A DNA stretch of 15,650 bases. It comes from Deltaproteobacteria bacterium (lineage in GTDB: Bacteria; Desulfobacterota; Desulfobacteria; Desulfobacterales; JAABPS01). Location: the NCBI GenBank assembly GCA_019309685.1, contig JAFDFT010000014.1, positions 1 to 15,650 of the forward strand, in the 5' to 3' direction. The notes beneath the pieces were generated by a model. That model was not told the DNA's origin, searched no databases, and saw only the letters and a program-made list of their open reading frames with translations. The translations under genes and the position numbers were made by a program. Below, one piece after another: positions 7,104-14,450 of this stretch (position 1 is its first letter; each line of letters begins with the position of its first letter).

Positions 7104-8135
7104 TTAGCAAACTATTGCTAACTGCTCCCCTTTCATTGATGAATCAGGAACTATTTTTATTAACTTTAAATTGAATCGGTTTTTAAGAATCTCAACATTT
7201 TTGTTTTTTAACCCTCTCATCATGGAAATATTTTCCGGCGCCACTTTAATAATTACACTATCGCCAAGTATGCCTTCCGATTCAATTAACGCAACCGCAG
7301 CGTCCAAAAAGATTTCAGAATAAACCATATGTCCGAATGCGGGATGATACGGCCCTGCCAGAATGGATGAATCTTTTACCAGATCTTCGGTTTCCTGCAG
7401 CCCCATGCGGATCACCCGGATATTTTTCTCTTTAAACAACAGATAGATTTCTTTAACCAGAGTCACACAAGGATCCAAATCCATCGGCTTATAGATTCCC
7501 TGATTGTACCACCTTGCAAGCAGGCTGTTTTTCAAAACAACCGTAGGGTATATTCTGATAAAATCAGGGGAAAGATCTGCTATGGCTCGCGCTGTCTCAA
7601 TAGACGTTGCCTCATTGTCTTCAGGAAGCCCGACCATCATCTGCAGTCCGATTTCGTAGCCAGCTTCTTTTAAACGATGAACTGCTTCGATTGTATCAGA
7701 AGCTCTGTGACCGCGCATGGACGCCTTGAGTACAGCATCATTCATGGACTGAACTCCCAATTCTATAGTTGAAACCGGATAACCTTCAATAGCAGCAAGG
7801 GTCACATCTGTAATGGTGTCCGGACGGGTAGACATACGGATACCCGTTGCCTGTCCATCTTTTACATATTTAGACGCCTCCGAAAGAAGTATTTCCATTT
7901 GCTCGGGGTTTAGGCCCATAAAGTTTCCTCCGTAAAAGGCAATGTATGTCTCACCGCGATTTTTGCCTTTATGGGATAAATATTCATTGATGACTTTGTG
8001 AAGTTCTTCTGAGGATGGCACATCGGATGTGATGCCGGTAATGGTTTTCTGATTACAAAACGCGCATTGATGGGGACAACCGGCATTTGGCAGAAAAACA
8101 GGGATTATAAAGGGTCTAGGTGTGAACGAAGTCAT
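7104..8135 (-). CDS. Radical SAM protein, Elp3-like without acetyltransferase domain
   Basis: The 343-residue protein has the [4Fe-4S] motif CX3CX2C at Cys20, Cys24 and Cys27 (NAGCPHQCAFCNQK), then FYGGNFMGL (the GGE-like SAM-binding strand), STRPDTI, IELGVQSMNDAVLKASMRGH and GLQMMVGLPEDN. These order as in the Elp3/YhcC branch of radical SAM enzymes, with a C-terminal segment like the radical_SAM_C region. Elp3 proper carries a C-terminal GNAT acetyltransferase, and this protein ends well short of one. The substrate is unknown; tRNA modification is a guess from the family. The ATG at 8135 has only a weak GGGAT upstream. A close homologue is often found beside rnc in Firmicutes, and here too rnc is the next gene upstream, separated by a 181-nt repeat-filled spacer. 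Confidence 0.9.
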   Translation of the reverse strand: MTSFTPRPFIIPVFLPNAGCPHQCAFCNQKTITGITSDVPSSEELHKVINEYLSHKGKNRGETYIAFYGGNFMGLNPEQMEILLSEASKYVKDGQATGIRMSTRPDTITDVTLAAIEGYPVSTIELGVQSMNDAVLKASMRGHRASDTIEAVHRLKEAGYEIGLQMMVGLPEDNEATSIETARAIADLSPDFIRIYPTVVLKNSLLARWYNQGIYKPMDLDPCVTLVKEIYLLFKEKNIRVIRMGLQETEDLVKDSSILAGPYHPAFGHMVYSEIFLDAAVALIESEGILGDSVIIKVAPENISMMRGLKNKNVEILKNRFNLKLIKIVPDSSMKGEQLAIVC

Positions 8136-8147
8136 ATTATCCCAGAT

Positions 8148-8160
8148 ACTTAAAACTTAA
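8148..8160 (+). repeat. Heptamer B remnant (two units)
   Basis: ACTTAAA followed by ACTTAA, just upstream of the radical SAM start. It matches the units of arrays at 2116-2145 and 8243-8272 and is in the same orientation. At two units it could be chance taken alone. Confidence 0.4.
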
Positions 8161-8188
8161 GGTTTTTCTCTTATTTGGTCGAAGAAGA

Positions 8189-8224
8189 GGATTCAAGGAT
8201 ACCCAGGGGTCAAGGGTCCAAGTG
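8189..8224 (+). repeat. Octamer array A, copy 2
   Basis: Reads GGATTCAA, GGATACCCA (one base longer), GGGGTCAA, GGGTCCAA, GTG. It has the same unit, the same CAAGTG end and the same strand as the copies at 652-686 and 14383-14417. It lies between rnc and the radical SAM gene, 18 nt before heptamer array B copy 2. Confidence 0.7.
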
Positions 8225-8242
8225 TTTGTCTTTTAATGGAAA

Positions 8243-8272
8243 ATCTAAAACTTAAAACCTAACACTTAAAAC
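8243..8272 (+). repeat. Heptamer array B, copy 2
   Basis: Reads ATCTAAA, ACTTAAA, ACCTAAC, ACTTAAA, AC with exact 7-nt period. It shares the unit variants ACTTAAA and ACCTAAC with the copy at 2116-2145, but in a different order, so the two are not simple duplicates of each other. Confidence 0.7.
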
Positions 8273-8316
8273 AATTACAACTATAGATTGGCTATTCTCA
8301 AAAACTTTTAAAATAT

Positions 8317-9117
8317 TTATCTGGAGTCTATACTTTCTTTTTCCAGCAACTCAAAAGCTTTTCGAGCCGCTTCCTGTTCTGCCAGCTTCTTACTTTTACC
8401 CTCACCTTTTGTACTCACACCGCACACGGTTAACTGCACGGAAAACGTTTTTTCATGATCCGGTCCAGCCTCATGGATCACATCATACACAGGCACTTCG
8501 CTCTGCTGCGTCTGAACCAGCTCCTGAAGTCGACTTTTAAAATCATATTTAGCTGTTTGCGGAACAATGGGATTAGACAACATGGAAAAATGAGTATCAA
8601 TAAAATTAAAAGCCGCATCCATACCTCCATCCAGATATATCGCCGCAATCACGGCTTCAAAGGTGTTGGCTAAAATTGAATTTTTTCCCATGCCATCAGT
8701 CTGACGTTCTCCTTTCCCAAGCCGGACAAAAGAGCCCAATCCTATTTTTCGCGCTATTTCAGCGAGCTGTGTCTCATTCACCAACGCTGCCCGTGTTCGT
8801 GACAGGTCACCTTCTTTCAAATCCGGGTAACGGTCCATTAAAAGATGTCCCACAGTGAGGTTTAACACCGCATCGCCCAGAAACTCCATACGCTCATTAT
8901 CCCGCATACCAGATTCAGGCTGTTCATTGACAAAGGAACTGTGCCGAAGTGCTTCCTCGAGCAAGTCTATGTTATTGAAATGATATTTTAAGTTTTGTTC
9001 AAATGGGGATAAATTTAAAAAGGGTACATTACTGTCAGTCGGAAGATTTTGCCCGGTATCGAATGGATCAGTGGAAGATTTTTTATTCATAGGATATACA
9101 TAGTCTGAATTAACCAT
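8317..9117 (-). CDS. rnc: Ribonuclease III
   Basis: Cleaves double-stranded RNA, including the rRNA precursor stems. From ATG 9117 it has 266 residues. After an unusual N-terminal extension of about 35 residues comes the RNase III domain: NLKYHFNNIDLLEEALRHSS, the signature NERMEFLGDAVL at 74-85 (catalytic Glu78 and Asp82) and NTFEAVIAAIYLDGG with Glu154. A C-terminal double-stranded RNA-binding domain starts near DFKSRLQELVQ and ends KLAEQEAARKAFELL. The start is uncertain: ATG 9117 overlaps the PHP stop codon by 8 nt, which suggests translational coupling, while ATG 9090 (MNKKSS) has no clear ribosome-binding site either, and the frame stays open to 9168. It probably belongs to one transcript with dksA and the PHP gene. 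Confidence 0.96.
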   Translation of the reverse strand: MVNSDYVYPMNKKSSTDPFDTGQNLPTDSNVPFLNLSPFEQNLKYHFNNIDLLEEALRHSSFVNEQPESGMRDNERMEFLGDAVLNLTVGHLLMDRYPDLKEGDLSRTRAALVNETQLAEIARKIGLGSFVRLGKGERQTDGMGKNSILANTFEAVIAAIYLDGGMDAAFNFIDTHFSMLSNPIVPQTAKYDFKSRLQELVQTQQSEVPVYDVIHEAGPDHEKTFSVQLTVCGVSTKGEGKSKKLAEQEAARKAFELLEKESIDSR

Positions 9118-9979
9118 CCATAAGCTTTTCATAAAGCTCGTAGGGCACAAAAAAATCGCCTTTTCCAAAGCCCATTTTTAAATCAGGCTTTAAGGCGCCG
9201 TGAAAATCCGTACCGCCCGTCATCAGCAAACCATGCCGGTCAGCCAGGGCACTGTATTCGGCCACGGATTCAGGTGAATGCTCCGGATAATAGACCTCTA
9301 TTCCTTTAAGTCCCGTGGACGTTAATGTTTTTATAAGATTTTCAAAGGGCAAATCGGTTGTTGGTTCAATAAGGCCCGGATGGGCTAAAACAGGTATTCC
9401 TCCTGCATTGCTGATGAGTTCAATGGCCTGATCGCTTTCCATCCGGTATTTATCCACATACGCGGGTTTATCCTTTCCCAGGTACTTGTCAAATACCTCG
9501 TTAATCGATTTAGCATATCCCTTTTTTATCATCACCTTCGCAATGTGGGGCCGTCCCATCTGGCCATCCCCCATTTCAGACTCAACTTCATCCATGGTCA
9601 TCGGGAAGCCCAGTTCATTTAATGTTTGAATGATTCGGGGATTTCGATTTTTCCTGGCCTGCTGAAGTTCTTCCAGCATCTGGTTAAGCGCGGGATGTTC
9701 CAGGTCAATGGCATATCCTAAAATATGAAAACTGCCTGAACAAGGGAAGGACACCGGAGGGTTGGCGCTGATTTCAACACCCGTTAAAAATTCAACCTCA
9801 GGTGGAGGGCCGATACGTAAGGCTTCTTTCGAACCATTGATGGTATCATGGTCTGTAATAGCAATGGCCGCCAAATTGGAATCCAGCGCCTGGTCAAGGA
9901 TTTGCTCAGGTGAAAACGTACCATCAGAAGCGTTTGAATGAATGTGAAGATCTATGCCTGCATGTGTATTATAATCCAA
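9110..9979 (-). CDS. PHP-domain phosphoesterase, RNase AM / nucleoside-bisphosphate phosphatase (YciV) family
   Basis: The 289-residue protein has the PHP metal motifs in order: DLHIHSNASDGTFSP (His12, His14, Asp19), AIAITDHDTINGS (Asp43, His44, Asp45), TGVEIS, VLAHPG, and TGGTDFHG near the end. The order and spacing fit the YciV/RNase AM family. In E. coli that enzyme removes 3'-phosphates from 3',5'-bisphosphate nucleosides and trims the 5' ends of rRNAs; the same role here is inference. The start is the TTG at 9979, which overlaps the dksA stop by 11 nt. No in-frame ATG precedes the first metal motif, so a non-ATG start is required. AGGAGG lies about 15 nt upstream, inside dksA, which is loose. 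The gene ends overlapping the rnc start. Confidence 0.9.
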   Translation of the reverse strand: MDYNTHAGIDLHIHSNASDGTFSPEQILDQALDSNLAAIAITDHDTINGSKEALRIGPPPEVEFLTGVEISANPPVSFPCSGSFHILGYAIDLEHPALNQMLEELQQARKNRNPRIIQTLNELGFPMTMDEVESEMGDGQMGRPHIAKVMIKKGYAKSINEVFDKYLGKDKPAYVDKYRMESDQAIELISNAGGIPVLAHPGLIEPTTDLPFENLIKTLTSTGLKGIEVYYPEHSPESVAEYSALADRHGLLMTGGTDFHGALKPDLKMGFGKGDFFVPYELYEKLMDG

Positions 9980-10331
9980 GGGCTTTTTCTAAAGCCTCCT
10001 CTTTGGATTTACAATCTATGCATTGTGAAGTTACAGGTCTTGCTTTGAGGCGTTTAATGGAAATATCCTCTCCGCATGACTCACAGGTCCCAAACGTATC
10101 GTTTTCAATACGCCCAAGGGCCTGCCTGATTTTTTTGATCAGTTTGCTTTCTCTGTCACGGATACGAAGCAAAAAATTCCTTTCAGATTCAAGGGATGCG
10201 CGATCAGTTGGATCAGGAAAATTTTCCTTTGTGTCAGTCATGCCCGATACAGTATCATCCGCCCGACTCAACAAATCTTCAAGCCTGCCTTCCAAAAGTT
10301 CCTTGAAATATTGAACATCCTTCTTTTTCAT
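9969..10331 (-). CDS. dksA: RNA polymerase-binding transcription factor DksA
   Basis: Binds in the secondary channel of RNA polymerase and, with ppGpp, lowers rRNA promoter activity. The 120-residue protein has a coiled-coil N-terminal half with the tip motif DPTDRAS, keeping the DxxDxA residues (Asp40, Asp43, Ala45) needed for DksA activity. A four-cysteine zinc finger follows (Cys83, Cys86, Cys104, Cys107: TCESCGED...SQCIDC) and then a short C-terminal helix. The presence of both tip aspartates argues for true DksA over a TraR or general C4 zinc-finger relative. ATG 10331 (MKKKDVQYF) is chosen; the frame opens to 10361, but the family starts here. GGAGGAG lies about 13 nt upstream, somewhat far. 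It is first in the overlapping run dksA-PHP-rnc. Confidence 0.95.
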   Translation of the reverse strand: MKKKDVQYFKELLEGRLEDLLSRADDTVSGMTDTKENFPDPTDRASLESERNFLLRIRDRESKLIKKIRQALGRIENDTFGTCESCGEDISIKRLKARPVTSQCIDCKSKEEALEKALGL

Positions 10332-10381
10332 GATAAATGTTTCACTCCTCCCCAATCTCATTGAAATTTGAAAATTTGACT

Positions 10382-10409
10382 ATTTAACACAGCTCAATTT
10401 TCATGTAAA
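10382..10409 (-). promoter_or_regulatory. Possible sigma70-type promoter of dksA
   Basis: On the minus strand TTTACA (10404-10409) and TTAAAT (10382-10387) are spaced by 16 nt, about 50 nt before the dksA ATG. They match the consensus at 5 of 6 and 4 of 6 positions. The -35 overlaps the loop side of an 8-bp inverted repeat, ATTTTCAT/ATGAAAAT at 10397-10404 and 10417-10424. In AT-rich DNA this could be chance. Confidence 0.3.
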
Positions 10410-10448
10410 GAAGAAAATGAAAATAAACGCAACCAATTCAAAGTATGA

Positions 10449-11387
10449 TTACGCGATATTTCTTAAAAAATTTTCAAAGGCCTTTAAATCATTGATATTA
10501 TATATTTTATGAGGATAGTCCGGGGACAGATTTTTTTTCAAAATACCGGCTAAAACAGCGCCAGGACCGATCTCAGCAAAGACTTCCACCCCTTCATCAA
10601 CCAGCCTTTTTATTGAATCATACCATTTTACCGGACTACACAATTGCTTTACCATAATTTCTTTAATCGATTTCGGATCTTTTTCCACATCGGCAGTCAC
10701 ATTATGAATAACCGGTTTTTCCGGTTTCTTGAAATCAATGGTACGGACAATATCAGAGAAATCTTTTTCCGCGCCTTTCATCAGTTCACTATGCCAGGCA
10801 CCGCTCACTTTTAAAGGGATAGCCTTTGCGCCTTGCGAAACAGCAAGGGAGGAAACCTTCTGAACCTGTTCAGGGACACCGGTAATAACGATCTGGGTAG
10901 CTGTATTATGGTTTGCTACAGACACACCTCTATCTTTCTGTACCTCATCGACCAGGGCCTGTACCGCGTCAATGGTAAGGCCAAGGATTGCACTCATTGC
11001 GCCCTCAACTTTTGTTGACTCCCGGTGCATAAATTCACCTCTTTTAAACACGAGTCTTAAGGCGTCTTCTTTTGAAATGATGCTGGCAGAGCACAAAGCG
11101 CTATATTCCCCAAGGCTATGACCGGCACAGACATCCGGCTGTACACCTTCTTTTTCAACAGCCGCCAGACAAGCAAGGCTTACGGCTGTTATGGATGGTT
11201 GAAGATTGACTGTCAGCGTCAGATCTTCCATGGGGCCGTTGAAGCAAAGTTTGGATAAATTTATCTTTGAAATGTCTGATGCCATATCAAAAATTTCTCT
11301 GACGAAATCAAATTCCTGAAAAAAATCATGCCCCATACCCACCGCCTGCGCACCCTGACCCGGAAAAAGAAATGCTGTTTTTTTCAA
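10449..11387 (-). CDS. fabD: Malonyl-CoA:ACP transacylase
   Basis: Moves malonate from CoA to acyl carrier protein to start fatty-acid elongation, in the cytoplasm. The 312-residue protein shows FLFPGQGAQAVGMG at the N terminus, the nucleophile elbow GHSLGEYSAL with Ser91, and the catalytic His199 in VSGAWHSELM. The C-terminal AEIGPGAVLAGI completes the usual fold, and the length is standard. The start is a TTG at 11387, with AGGGAG about 6-7 nt upstream and the protein beginning KKTAFLFPGQG as expected; no ATG fits. No other fab genes or acpP flank it, so it is detached from a typical fab cluster. The 117-nt gap to dksA downstream and the 157-nt gap to hemA upstream suggest its own transcription unit. 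Confidence 0.97.
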   Translation of the reverse strand: MKKTAFLFPGQGAQAVGMGHDFFQEFDFVREIFDMASDISKINLSKLCFNGPMEDLTLTVNLQPSITAVSLACLAAVEKEGVQPDVCAGHSLGEYSALCSASIISKEDALRLVFKRGEFMHRESTKVEGAMSAILGLTIDAVQALVDEVQKDRGVSVANHNTATQIVITGVPEQVQKVSSLAVSQGAKAIPLKVSGAWHSELMKGAEKDFSDIVRTIDFKKPEKPVIHNVTADVEKDPKSIKEIMVKQLCSPVKWYDSIKRLVDEGVEVFAEIGPGAVLAGILKKNLSPDYPHKIYNINDLKAFENFLRNIA

Positions 11388-11464
11388 TCTAAATCTCCCT
11401 AAAAAATTATTTAAAATGTATGATTCTTCGCCAGCGAGCTGGAAAAGAGAACTCTATATTTATA

Positions 11465-11549
11465 AGTGAATAGTAAACTGCATAGAACTTATCAACAATA
11501 ATGGTTTCCGATTAAATGCTGGATTATATTTCATTCATTACTATTCACT
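11465..11549. repeat. 12-bp perfect inverted repeat spanning the hemA stop
   Basis: AGTGAATAGTAA at 11465-11476 is perfectly inverted as TTACTATTCACT at 11538-11549. The second arm covers the hemA stop codon. The 61-nt loop is AT-rich with no evident gene. In the hemA transcript this could form a stem closing the 3' end, but there is no U-run beside it, so I do not call it a terminator. The sequence resembles a short piece of a GAATAGT heptamer, in keeping with other repeats in this window. Confidence 0.45.
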
Positions 11550-12819
11550 CGTTATCGTCCAGCCTAAACAACTTTCTTGCAATATCCACATAATTTGAAT
11601 TCTTCCCATAATGCCCTTTCTCCTTTAAAAAAACGGTAGGATCATGAAGAATCTTACTGATAAGCGCGTCCGTCATCCGAATAATCGCCCGTGCGTCCGC
11701 TTCGGAGAGATGGCGCATGGATTGGAGGGTTTTTTCAACTTCCGCCCTGGCGATGGTATCCATTTTACTCCTGAGTGCGATGATGGTAGGCACCGCGTCA
11801 AGACTTTCATACCACCGTTTAAACTGAATAGTTGACTCTTCAATAATCCGTTCAGCTTTAATGGCGGCTTTATTTCTATCTTCAATATTTTGATCAATCA
11901 CACCCTGAAGGTCATCGATATCGTACACGTATGAATTGCCCATTCGATTGATTTCAGGGTCAATATCACGCGGAACGGCAATATCAATAAAGAACAGGGG
12001 ACGGTTTTTTCGATCCCGCAATACTCCTTTTACCTGATCGCGCGTTATAATAAAATCGGGCGATCCTGTTGAGCTGATAACAATATCAATGGAGCGAAGC
12101 AAATCATCAATTTCTTCCATTCTGACAGCTTTACCATTGAAGCGTTCTGCCAGTTCAACGCCGCGTGAAAAAGTTCTGTTCGCCACGTAGATATCGCCTG
12201 CCATATAGTTAATTAGATTTTCAACTGCCAGCTCCGCCATATCCCCTGCGCCAATAAGTAAAACCTTTTTCCCTTCAAGGGAGCCGAATATTTTTCGTCC
12301 CAGCTCTACTGCTGCGAAACTGATGGACACCGCGTTGTCGCCGATGCCAGTTTCACTACGCACACGTTTGGCAACAGAAAATGTTTTATGCAAAAGCCGA
12401 TTGAGAATCACACCGGAGGTTTTATTTGATGTTGCCAGGTGATAGGCCTCCTTGATCTGGCCAAGGATCTGTGGCTCTCCAACGATCATGGAGTCAAGAC
12501 TTGAAGCAACTTTAAACAAGTGACTGATACCCGCATCCGCGGTATGCGTATACAGCAAATTTTCAAACATATTGATCTGAATGTGCTTGTATTCGGATAG
12601 AACTTTCTTCGCTGCTTCTACCGCAAGTGAAGAATCCTTTGCGACCATCAATACTTCCACACGGTTGCAGGTGGAAAACAGCATTACTTCTTTTATTCCT
12701 GGCTCTGCTCGAAGTGCTTTTAGTGCCTCCGCAACCTGATCAGTGGAAAAAGAAAGCTGTTCCCTTATTTCTACAGGTGCGGATTTATGGTTTAATCCCA
12801 GCAGTATGATGTTTTCCAT
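11545..12819 (-). CDS. hemA: Glutamyl-tRNA reductase
   Basis: Reduces glutamyl-tRNA to glutamate-1-semialdehyde with NADPH, the entry to tetrapyrroles by the C5 pathway. The 424-residue protein has LGLNHKSAPVEIREQLSF at the N terminus, the catalytic FSTCNRVE with Cys51, GEPQILGQIKEAY (substrate domain), a Rossmann loop KVLLIGAGDMAELAVENL and NRTFSRGVELAE, then SSTGSPDFIIT. A C-terminal helical dimerisation region ends in YVDIARKLFRLDD. Length is typical. The ATG overlaps the stop of the ccsA-like gene by one base (TAATG), so the two are translationally coupled. HemA and the SirC-type enzyme upstream would supply successive parts of a sirohaem-based route to haem, the route known in sulfate reducers. 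Confidence 0.97.
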   Translation of the reverse strand: MENIILLGLNHKSAPVEIREQLSFSTDQVAEALKALRAEPGIKEVMLFSTCNRVEVLMVAKDSSLAVEAAKKVLSEYKHIQINMFENLLYTHTADAGISHLFKVASSLDSMIVGEPQILGQIKEAYHLATSNKTSGVILNRLLHKTFSVAKRVRSETGIGDNAVSISFAAVELGRKIFGSLEGKKVLLIGAGDMAELAVENLINYMAGDIYVANRTFSRGVELAERFNGKAVRMEEIDDLLRSIDIVISSTGSPDFIITRDQVKGVLRDRKNRPLFFIDIAVPRDIDPEINRMGNSYVYDIDDLQGVIDQNIEDRNKAAIKAERIIEESTIQFKRWYESLDAVPTIIALRSKMDTIARAEVEKTLQSMRHLSEADARAIIRMTDALISKILHDPTVFLKEKGHYGKNSNYVDIARKLFRLDDNE

Positions 12820-13643
12820 TATAACCCTGTAAAATTCCCGTGCTGTCCTTTTAAAATAAAATTGACACCGAAAAACGTAAACAGCAGTACAATAAAACCG
12901 ATAATAGCCATAATAGCCGAACGCCTCCCTCGCCAGCCCACAACAAGCCGTTCATGGATAAGCGCCGCGTAAATCAGCCAAGTCGCCCCGGACCATATCT
13001 CCTTTGCCGCGTCCCAGCCCCAAAACCTGCCATAAGTTGTCTTGGAATATACCAGCCCCCCGATAAGCCCTAGGGTTAATGATATAAATCCAAAAATAAT
13101 ACATGCGTATCCGGTTCTATCCAGCATATCCAATGACGGCAGCCGTTTAAAAAAGAAGCCTTGTTTTTTATTTTTTATATCCCATTCCTGCAGTAGATAT
13201 AAAATGCCTACACCGCAGGCCAGCGCCAGCGCAGCATCCCCCGCCAGGACTGCCACTACATGAAATACTATCAAAACACTGTCTAAAATTTTCACGGCCT
13301 GCACGGGTTCTCTTGGGAGCTGCATGACAATGATCATGATCACCAGCAAGAGCGGCGCGGCCCATACACCAAGAATTTTCAGGTTCAGCCGTTTTTGAAG
13401 AAGGAAAAAAACTCCCGCGATGATCCATCCGGACATAGAAAGCGTTTCATGAAGATTTCGAACCGTTATCTGGCCGGATGCGGTAAATCCAACTCCAATT
13501 GATACTGAGTGCAATAAAAACCCGCAAAGCAGCAGATAAAAACCCGCACGGTACAGAAAATCCTTCTGAAAAATCAAATGGGCGAAATATCCCACAGTAC
13601 CGAGCAAATAAAACAAGACGATTGAAATATCTAATAAATTCAT
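12819..13643 (-). CDS. CcsA/HemX-type cytochrome c assembly membrane protein
   Basis: A 274-residue integral membrane protein with about eight hydrophobic segments. The last third carries the tryptophan-rich haem-handling motif (TYGRFWGWDAAKEIWSGATW) and LIYAALIHERL, GWRGRRSAIM and FFGVNFILKGQHGNF, as in CcsA/ResC and the related HemX. Histidines in NLHETLS, IVFHVVAV and ALIHERL are candidates for the conserved haem ligands. CcsA passes haem across the membrane for covalent attachment to c-type cytochromes in System II. HemX, a short relative found next to hemA, is thought to affect HemA levels. With hemA coupled directly downstream, either name could apply. The partner CcsB/ResB is not in the window. 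The start is ATG 13643. Confidence 0.88.
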   Translation of the reverse strand: MNLLDISIVLFYLLGTVGYFAHLIFQKDFLYRAGFYLLLCGFLLHSVSIGVGFTASGQITVRNLHETLSMSGWIIAGVFFLLQKRLNLKILGVWAAPLLLVIMIIVMQLPREPVQAVKILDSVLIVFHVVAVLAGDAALALACGVGILYLLQEWDIKNKKQGFFFKRLPSLDMLDRTGYACIIFGFISLTLGLIGGLVYSKTTYGRFWGWDAAKEIWSGATWLIYAALIHERLVVGWRGRRSAIMAIIGFIVLLFTFFGVNFILKGQHGNFTGL

Positions 13644-13717
13644 ACAGCCACCATCTCATTAATAAAAGTACCACCAATACAAATCTTTGGTGGCAGCCAT
13701 TTAATTAAAAACTACCT

Positions 13718-14371
13718 TCACATCAACGTTTCAAGCAGATATTCTTCCCCGAACATCTCGCGCAGCAAGGCGTTGATTTTTTTTGTTTCTCGATGTTTAA
13801 CCAGTTCAAGCAGACCCTTATCTATCAGTTTTTCAAAATGATGTTTATGAGCTTCCGGATCATGTTGTTCATTTAACAATTTTTTCCGAATTGCTCTCAT
13901 GAGCTGAAAAAATTCTTTATACTCTTCTCCAAATTGTTTTTGAAGGTCTTTTCGAAGTTTTTTCGCGAACGCCGGACTTGCTCCTGAAGTAGACACGGAT
14001 ATGACAAGATCCCCTCTGTGCACAATAGCCGGAAGTATAAAATTGCAAGACTCGGGACTGTCTGCGATATTGCACAACTTATTTTGCTTCTGCGCGTCTT
14101 TATAAATTCCTCGGTTCAAAGCCTCATCATCTGTTGTACCGATCACCAGAAACATTCCATCAAGATCCGTTTTCTGATATTCCCGTTTTTCAATTTTTAT
14201 TTTCCCAGTGTCCGCAAGCGTCTGCAGCGTTTCTTCGACCATCGGACTGACGACTGTTACCTCCGCCTGACACTCCAACAAGGTCTTTACTTTCCGGGTA
14301 CCCACCTGTCCGCCTCCTACTACCAGGCACCGTTGACCTCTGATATCAAGATTTACAGGATAATATTTCAT
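13718..14371 (-). CDS. Precorrin-2 dehydrogenase / sirohydrochlorin ferrochelatase-like (SirC, CysG N-terminal family)
   Basis: Oxidises precorrin-2 to sirohydrochlorin with NAD, on the way to sirohaem and, in sulfate reducers, haem. The 217-residue protein starts MKYYPVNLDIRGQRCLVVGGG, with the NAD-binding glycine loop VVGGGQVGTRKVKTLL. It continues through FLVIGTTDDEALN, then NIADSPESCNFILPAIVHRGDLVISVSTSGASPAFAKKLRKDL, which is the CysG/Met8 signature with the catalytic-type aspartate in NIAD. A helical C-terminal dimerisation domain follows. The uroporphyrinogen methyltransferase half of CysG is absent. Whether it also chelates iron cannot be judged. It leads the cluster with the ccsA-like gene (74 nt downstream) and hemA. 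Octamer array A3 starts 12 nt upstream of its ATG. Confidence 0.93.
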   Translation of the reverse strand: MKYYPVNLDIRGQRCLVVGGGQVGTRKVKTLLECQAEVTVVSPMVEETLQTLADTGKIKIEKREYQKTDLDGMFLVIGTTDDEALNRGIYKDAQKQNKLCNIADSPESCNFILPAIVHRGDLVISVSTSGASPAFAKKLRKDLQKQFGEEYKEFFQLMRAIRKKLLNEQHDPEAHKHHFEKLIDKGLLELVKHRETKKINALLREMFGEEYLLETLM

Positions 14372-14382
14372 ATTAATAAATA

Positions 14383-14417
14383 GGGTTCGAGGAGTCTAGG
14401 ATTCAGGGACCCAAGTG
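14383..14417 (+). repeat. Octamer array A, copy 3
   Basis: Reads GGGTTCGA, GGAGTCTA, GGATTCAG, GGACCCAA, GTG with exact 8-nt period and the CAAGTG end seen in the other two copies, on the same strand. It begins 12 nt upstream of the sirC-like start codon, so it lies in the leader of that gene, antisense to it. Confidence 0.7.
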
Positions 14418-14450
14418 ATTGTTTTTTGCGGAATACATTAGAGTCTTTTA

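Noticed and set aside
9118..9168. Longer rnc N terminus starting near 9168
   Set aside because: This would overlap the PHP gene by 59 nt and add residues with no similarity to RNase III; starts at 9117 or 9090 are more reasonable.
11431..11442. CCAGC/GCTGG hairpin between fabD and hemA as a terminator
   Set aside because: The 2-nt centre is too tight for that stem and no U-run follows on either strand.
13168..13428. An 86-residue open frame inside the ccsA-like gene
   Set aside because: It is an alternative frame of a well-supported membrane protein and resembles no family.
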